A DNA stretch of 9,082 nt from an uncultured archaeon (GTDB lineage: Archaea > Halobacteriota > Methanosarcinia > Methanotrichales > Methanotrichaceae): contig CABMDX010000274.1 in the NCBI GenBank assembly GCA_902385025.1, positions 1 through 9,082 of the forward strand, written 5' to 3'. Shown one piece after another: positions 6,270 to 9,082 of the stretch. The stretch's first letter is position 1; each line of letters starts with the position of its first letter. The translations under genes and the position numbers were made by a program. Below the pieces are notes generated by a model, which saw only the letters and a list, made by a program, of their open reading frames with translations, did not search any database and had not been told where the DNA came from.

Positions 6270-7511
6270 CTAAACCGTGATGGGTGTGGAGAATGATATC
6301 TCACCGGCAAGGGGCCTCGTCATCATAGAGCGAACAGCATCCGGCCGGTTTGCCAAAACCCACATTAGCTTAACCAGGGCCACCTCAGGGAGCATATCTT
6401 CACCTTCAATGGCTCCTGCATCCAGCATGTAGCGACCGGTGTCATAAACCCGGTCACATATTCTGCCCCGCAGGCATTGCGAGGTGACAACCAGCGGAAT
6501 ATTCTCCTCTGTAGCCCTCCGGATGCCTTCTATCCAATCCGAGGCCACATGGCCAAGGCCAGTTCCCTCAATTACGAGCCCCCGATAGCCCTTATCGATG
6601 TAGTAGTTCAGGATCTCCGGCGAGGAGCCTGGGGTGTACTTGACCAGGGCGCACCTGGGCTCGAGCTTATCCATCAGCACCAGGCTTTCCTCTCCGCGGT
6701 GCCGAAAGGGAGCGAATGTCTTGATCTTCCGTGAGAGGTAATCGACGCGCCCCAAAGGCGGCTGGTTCATGCTCTGAAATGCATCCCTGCGAGAGGTATG
6801 CATCTTGCGAACGCGCGTGCCGCGGTGAATGGAGCAGTAATCGTCGCTGGTGCTGCCATGCATCACCACACAGACCTCCGCAATATCGCTTATGGCGACT
6901 GTGGCAGCGCTTATGGCATTCATAGCTGCATCGCTGCTGGGCCGATCTGAGCTTCTCTGCGAGCCGACGATGACCACCGGCACAGGGCTCTTCAGCATGA
7001 AGGAAAGGGCTGCGGCGGTATACATCATCGTATCTGTGCCATGGGTGATGATCACACCCTCAGATCCTGATGAAATCTCAGATGCCACAGCACGCGCGAG
7101 TTCCATCCAGTAGTCTGCACGCATGTTCTCGCTCAGGATCTGATAGATTACGCGCGCATGATAGTTGGCTATTTCCTCCAGCTCCGGTATGGCCGAGATT
7201 ATCTCCCCCGCCGAGAACTGGCTTGTAACAGCACCGGTTCGATAATCGACCTTGCTGGCGATGGTTCCACCTGTGGATAGAATGGAGACCATGGGAAGGC
7301 CCTCTCTCTGCCTTAGGGGCTTGTCTTTATCCAGAGGCTTCAGCTCCTGCCCCTTCTCCACGAGCTTAAGACTGGACGGCGGAACACAAAGGCCGACATT
7401 GTAGCCGTTGTCCAGCTTTATGACCACGTGATCCTTGCGCCGGGATGGCATGAGCACGCCCTCGTAGGACATGCCGCTCCTCTCCACGGAGATTCTATCC
7501 CCCAGATCCAT
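6270..7511 (-). CDS. gatD: Glutamyl-tRNA(Gln) amidotransferase subunit D
   Basis: GatD works with GatE in archaea to convert Glu-tRNA(Gln) to Gln-tRNA(Gln). GatD is the asparaginase-like subunit that frees ammonia from an amide donor. Residues 1-60 are the small N-terminal beta domain typical of GatD ([20 protein letters not shown]). The asparaginase domain follows with [10 protein letters not shown] (T83), ITHGTDT (T159, D160) and RVRKMH (K236). These correspond, with a constant offset of 18, to T101, T177, D178 and K254 of the Methanothermobacter enzyme, so the active site is complete. The 413-residue length is normal. The ATG at 7511 has GGTGAGG four bases upstream, and a TATA-like box lies further up. 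Stop is TAG. No gatE is in view; in archaea it is often encoded elsewhere. The gene is transcribed away from the XTP pyrophosphatase gene. Confidence 0.97.
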   Translation of the reverse strand: MDLGDRISVERSGMSYEGVLMPSRRKDHVVIKLDNGYNVGLCVPPSSLKLVEKGQELKPLDKDKPLRQREGLPMVSILSTGGTIASKVDYRTGAVTSQFSAGEIISAIPELEEIANYHARVIYQILSENMRADYWMELARAVASEISSGSEGVIITHGTDTMMYTAAALSFMLKSPVPVVIVGSQRSSDRPSSDAAMNAISAATVAISDIAEVCVVMHGSTSDDYCSIHRGTRVRKMHTSRRDAFQSMNQPPLGRVDYLSRKIKTFAPFRHRGEESLVLMDKLEPRCALVKYTPGSSPEILNYYIDKGYRGLVIEGTGLGHVASDWIEGIRRATEENIPLVVTSQCLRGRICDRVYDTGRYMLDAGAIEGEDMLPEVALVKLMWVLANRPDAVRSMMTRPLAGEISFSTPITV

Positions 7512-7515
7512 TTTT

Positions 7516-7522
7516 CCTCACC
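7516..7522 (-). promoter_or_regulatory. Shine-Dalgarno of gatD
   Basis: The minus strand reads GGTGAGG, ending four bases before the gatD ATG at 7511, and supports that start codon. Confidence 0.65.
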
Positions 7523-7545
7523 AGATGACCGTTAACCTCTGTTGC

Positions 7546-7553
7546 TTTATACT
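7546..7553 (-). promoter_or_regulatory. Probable TATA box of gatD
   Basis: The minus strand reads AGTATAAA, about 38 bases upstream of the gatD ATG. A start about 25 bases downstream gives a leader of roughly 12-15 bases that just includes the GGTGAGG ribosome binding site. The match to the archaeal consensus is partial. Confidence 0.45.
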
Positions 7554-7725
7554 GGCCACCTAAAAACGTTGCCCTTGAGTCCTCCGCCTGAACCCTCCAA
7601 GTCAAAGAAGATTAATAGATTAGAACGCGAGGATTTGGCAGAGCAGGAAAAAGGTTCAGGCGAAACATGATAATGTGCTTGGAAGAAAATAATAAAAGAT
7701 GTCAGAGCAAAAGATAACAATCAAT

Positions 7726-7732
7726 GGAGAGG
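7726..7732 (+). promoter_or_regulatory. Ribosome binding site that favours the inner start of the XTP pyrophosphatase gene
   Basis: GGAGAGG lies just before the ATG at 7735 (core GGAG five bases away). The upstream in-frame ATG at 7699 has only a weak GGAAG about 15 bases before it. An AATAAAAG run at 7691-7698 could serve as a TATA-like element, with initiation near 7718, which would also leave out the upper ATG. Confidence 0.5.
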
Positions 7733-7734
7733 AC

Positions 7735-8271
7735 ATGATCTATTTTGTAACCAGCAACAAAGGAAAATTCGCAGAGGCAAGCGCGATTTTTCCAGATTTG
7801 GTGCAAAAAAATATCGGCTATACTGAAATCCAGGCTGACACATTGGAAGAGGTGGCAGCCTTCGGCATGAAAGAGGTTCTGCAAAGGCTCCGCGGGCCGG
7901 TGATGCTGGAAGATGCGGGCCTCTTTATAGAAGCCTTGCATGGCTTCCCAGGCGTTTATTCCGCATATGTGCAGAAGACCATCGGCAATAATGGAATACT
8001 GCGGCTGATGGATGGGTTAGAGAATCGCAATGCATTCTTCAAATCGGTGGTTTCTTATGCCGAGCCTGGCCAGGAGCCCCGCATGTTTCAGGGGTGTGTT
8101 CATGGAATCATTGGCAGTGAGGCACGAGGCAAGAAGGGCTTTGGGTATGATCCCATATTTTATGTAGGCAGGGCGAGCCTTGGGGAGATGGAGATACCTG
8201 AGAAGAACAGAATATCTCATCGTGCAATATCCATGCATGGATTGAAGAGCTGGCTTGAGGGGCGGAAGTAA
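7735..8271 (+). CDS. XTP/dITP pyrophosphatase (RdgB/HAM1 family)
   Basis: This house-cleaning enzyme hydrolyses non-standard purine nucleotides (XTP, dITP, ITP) to monophosphate and pyrophosphate, keeping them out of DNA and RNA. From the ATG at 7735 it has 178 residues, usual for archaeal members. All motifs are present: FVTSNKGKFAEA at the start (4-15), VMLEDAGLFIEAL (57-69) with the metal-binding acids, GFPGVYSAY (70-78), GFGYDPIFYV (135-144) and EKNRISHRAIS (156-166). An in-frame ATG at 7699 would add MSEQKITINGED, which no family member needs; the protein fold normally begins with the MIYFVTSNKGKF strand, and a Shine-Dalgarno precedes the inner ATG, so I prefer 7735. It is the only plus-strand gene in the window, divergent from gatD. 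Stop is TAA, and the transposon end begins about 70 bases downstream. Confidence 0.95.
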   Translation: MIYFVTSNKGKFAEASAIFPDLVQKNIGYTEIQADTLEEVAAFGMKEVLQRLRGPVMLEDAGLFIEALHGFPGVYSAYVQKTIGNNGILRLMDGLENRNAFFKSVVSYAEPGQEPRMFQGCVHGIIGSEARGKKGFGYDPIFYVGRASLGEMEIPEKNRISHRAISMHGLKSWLEGRK

Positions 8272-8340
8272 AATTGGCAATGTTAAAGGAGGAGAGGACG
8301 TCTCACGCCAGTTGAAAGTTTGGCTATCTGGAATATTTAA

Positions 8341-8500
8341 GTGAACTACCGCGTCCTGAAGGGCGCAGCTTCCCACTTCATAGCTAAAACTTGCATCACT
8401 GAGATGCGATGTAGAGGTTTAGGTTCCATGGGCGCAACGGGCTGTTCCATCCCTGCGATGAGTATGTTCCTGGAGGCATTGTAGTCTCTGTCACATGTGA
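8341..8500 (-). ncRNA. Putative omega RNA (reRNA) at the right end of the tnpB element
   Basis: In IS200/IS605 elements the 3' end of tnpB and the right end encode the guide RNA of TnpB. Here the minus strand shows two hairpins in this stretch. One is GCATC-TCAGT-GATGC (8407-8393). The other is a terminal hairpin GCGCCC-UUCA-GGACGC with one mismatch (8366-8351). The second is followed at once by GGTAGTTCAC (8350-8341), a common right-end pattern. The guide would be the host sequence that follows, about 8340-8321. The tnpB stop TAG lies inside the terminal motif. The left boundary of the RNA (here set at 8500) is a guess from known lengths; the right boundary is inferred from the TTCAC motif. 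Confidence 0.45.
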
Positions 8501-9082
8501 ACCCGCAGTAAGGGCACTCGTGTATTCTGACAGATAGATCTTTCTTTACAATGCTTCTACAAGCAGAACACCGTTGTGTGGTGTTCCTGGGATCTACTTT
8601 TGCCAGCTTTCGACCAGCACTTTGAGCCTTGTACGAAAGCATGAATATGAATTTAGACCAGGCAGCATCATGAATGCTGCGATGCATACCATTATTATAG
8701 CCCTTCTCCTTCAGACCTTTGACATCAAGATCTTCGACGCATATGATATAGAAATTATTGACATACATCCGAGAGAGCTTATGTAGAAAATCGTCTCGCT
8801 GGCAATTGATTCGCTTATGCAGCTTCGCCACCTTGTCTTTGATTGCCTTGCGATTATTCGATCCATTCTTGGCTCTGGCAAGCTTTCTTTGCAGCTTTGC
8901 CAGCTTATCTTCAGACTGCTCTGCACACCTCGGATTCTCAATCTCATTTCCCTCGGAGTCAACCACGAAGGAAGTCAGCCCGACATCCAGACCTACTGCT
9001 TCATCGGTTTCCGGTAATGACCGTGGCTCCTGATCGGCCTGAACTATGGCGAACCATTTCTCGCCTTCTCTCTTGATTATGA
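8346..9082 (-). CDS. tnpB: RNA-guided endonuclease TnpB of an IS200/IS605-family element (5' end outside the window)
   Basis: TnpB is the omega-RNA-guided DNA nuclease of IS200/IS605 elements and ancestor of Cas12. The frame is open to the right edge (first whole codon 9080-9078), so about 244 C-terminal residues are visible and the N-terminal part is missing. All RuvC residues are present: D in VGLDVGL (codon 8987-8985), E in ICVEDLDVKG (8735-8733) and D in CDRDYNASRN (8486-8484). Between the first two lies the usual charged helical region (DKLAKLQRKLARAK...KVAKLHKRINCQRDDFLHKL). A four-cysteine zinc finger (CSAC...CPYC) precedes the third. The tail QPVAPMEPKPLHRISVMQVL, then MKWEAAPFR, is like other methanogen TnpB proteins. 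The stop is TAG inside the element's right-end motif. Nothing is visibly broken, so it may be active. Whether tnpA accompanies it cannot be seen. Confidence 0.95.
   Translation of the reverse strand, partial: IIKREGEKWFAIVQADQEPRSLPETDEAVGLDVGLTSFVVDSEGNEIENPRCAEQSEDKLAKLQRKLARAKNGSNNRKAIKDKVAKLHKRINCQRDDFLHKLSRMYVNNFYIICVEDLDVKGLKEKGYNNGMHRSIHDAAWSKFIFMLSYKAQSAGRKLAKVDPRNTTQRCSACRSIVKKDLSVRIHECPYCGFTCDRDYNASRNILIAGMEQPVAPMEPKPLHRISVMQVLAMKWEAAPFRTR
8351..8366 (-). repeat. Subterminal hairpin of the transposon right end
   Basis: The minus strand folds as GCGCCC, loop UUCA, GGACGC, with five pairs and one C-A mismatch. It lies immediately before GGTAGTTCAC. In this family such an imperfect hairpin near the end is bound by TnpA and also ends the omega RNA scaffold. 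Confidence 0.55.

Larger units (their letters stand above)
8341..9082 (-). mobile_element. Right portion of an IS200/IS605-family (IS1341-like if tnpA is absent) element
   Basis: The element runs from the inferred right end at 8341 (minus-strand GGTAGTTCAC, next to a subterminal hairpin at 8351-8366) past the right edge of the window. Such elements have no inverted repeats and make no target duplication; their ends carry hairpins recognised by TnpA. It sits about 70 bases downstream of the XTP pyrophosphatase gene, convergent with it, and breaks no visible gene. Confidence 0.7.

Noticed and set aside
7667..7717. A 16-codon upstream frame overlapping the start region of the XTP pyrophosphatase
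   Set aside because: It has no ribosome binding site and no sign of conservation can be judged from one sequence.
1..9082. CRISPR array, tRNA or rRNA genes
   Set aside because: No regularly spaced repeats, cloverleaf-like segments or rRNA-like sequence were seen on either strand.

Overview
The window reads as chromosome from a methanogenic archaeon, most likely of the Methanosarcinales (Methanothrix-like). The evidence is archaeal-only translation genes (GatD, ribosomal protein L10e, aIF2 beta), two coenzyme F420 biosynthesis genes (cofE, cofC), TATA-box promoters and an aIF2 beta carrying a C-terminal TRAM domain. The genus is an inference. Eight of the nine main genes are on the minus strand; only the XTP/dITP pyrophosphatase gene is on the plus strand. 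TAG is the stop of at least four genes (gatD, aIF2 beta, the 78-residue gene and tnpB), which argues mildly against heavy use of TAG as pyrrolysine.

Region 1 (about 1-3144) is accessory and decaying. Read in transcription order from the right it holds: an UppP/BacA-type undecaprenyl-diphosphatase gene interrupted by one in-frame TAA (2335-3144); an intact acylphosphatase-like gene with a helical C-terminal extension (1528-2091); and a pentapeptide-repeat/ion-channel-like gene (91-1491) broken by two frameshifts and one TAA. At the extreme left a plus-strand hydrophobic reading frame may be a cut-off membrane protein.

Region 2 (3367-6189) is a compact minus-strand operon: rpl10e (TTG start, strong Shine-Dalgarno, good TATA box), aIF2 beta-TRAM (5 bases later), a 78-residue unknown protein (its ATG directly follows the upstream TAG), cofE and cofC. 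It links translation to F420 synthesis: CofC makes the GDP- or PEP-derived activated lactate-type precursor and CofE adds glutamates to F420-0.

Region 3 (6270-8271) holds gatD, the amidotransferase subunit that releases ammonia for Gln-tRNA(Gln) formation, and divergently the XTP/dITP pyrophosphatase gene. Their shared 5' region has a TATA-like box and Shine-Dalgarno for gatD.

Region 4 (8341-9082) is the right part of an IS200/IS605-family element. It carries a tnpB gene with all three RuvC catalytic residues and the zinc finger in view, running off the window's right edge, and a terminal region that fits an omega RNA (reRNA) with two hairpins. I did not find a clearly new system. The points most worth checking are the gene-decay zone, the operon with the unknown 78-residue protein, and the TnpB/omega RNA end with its readable guide.
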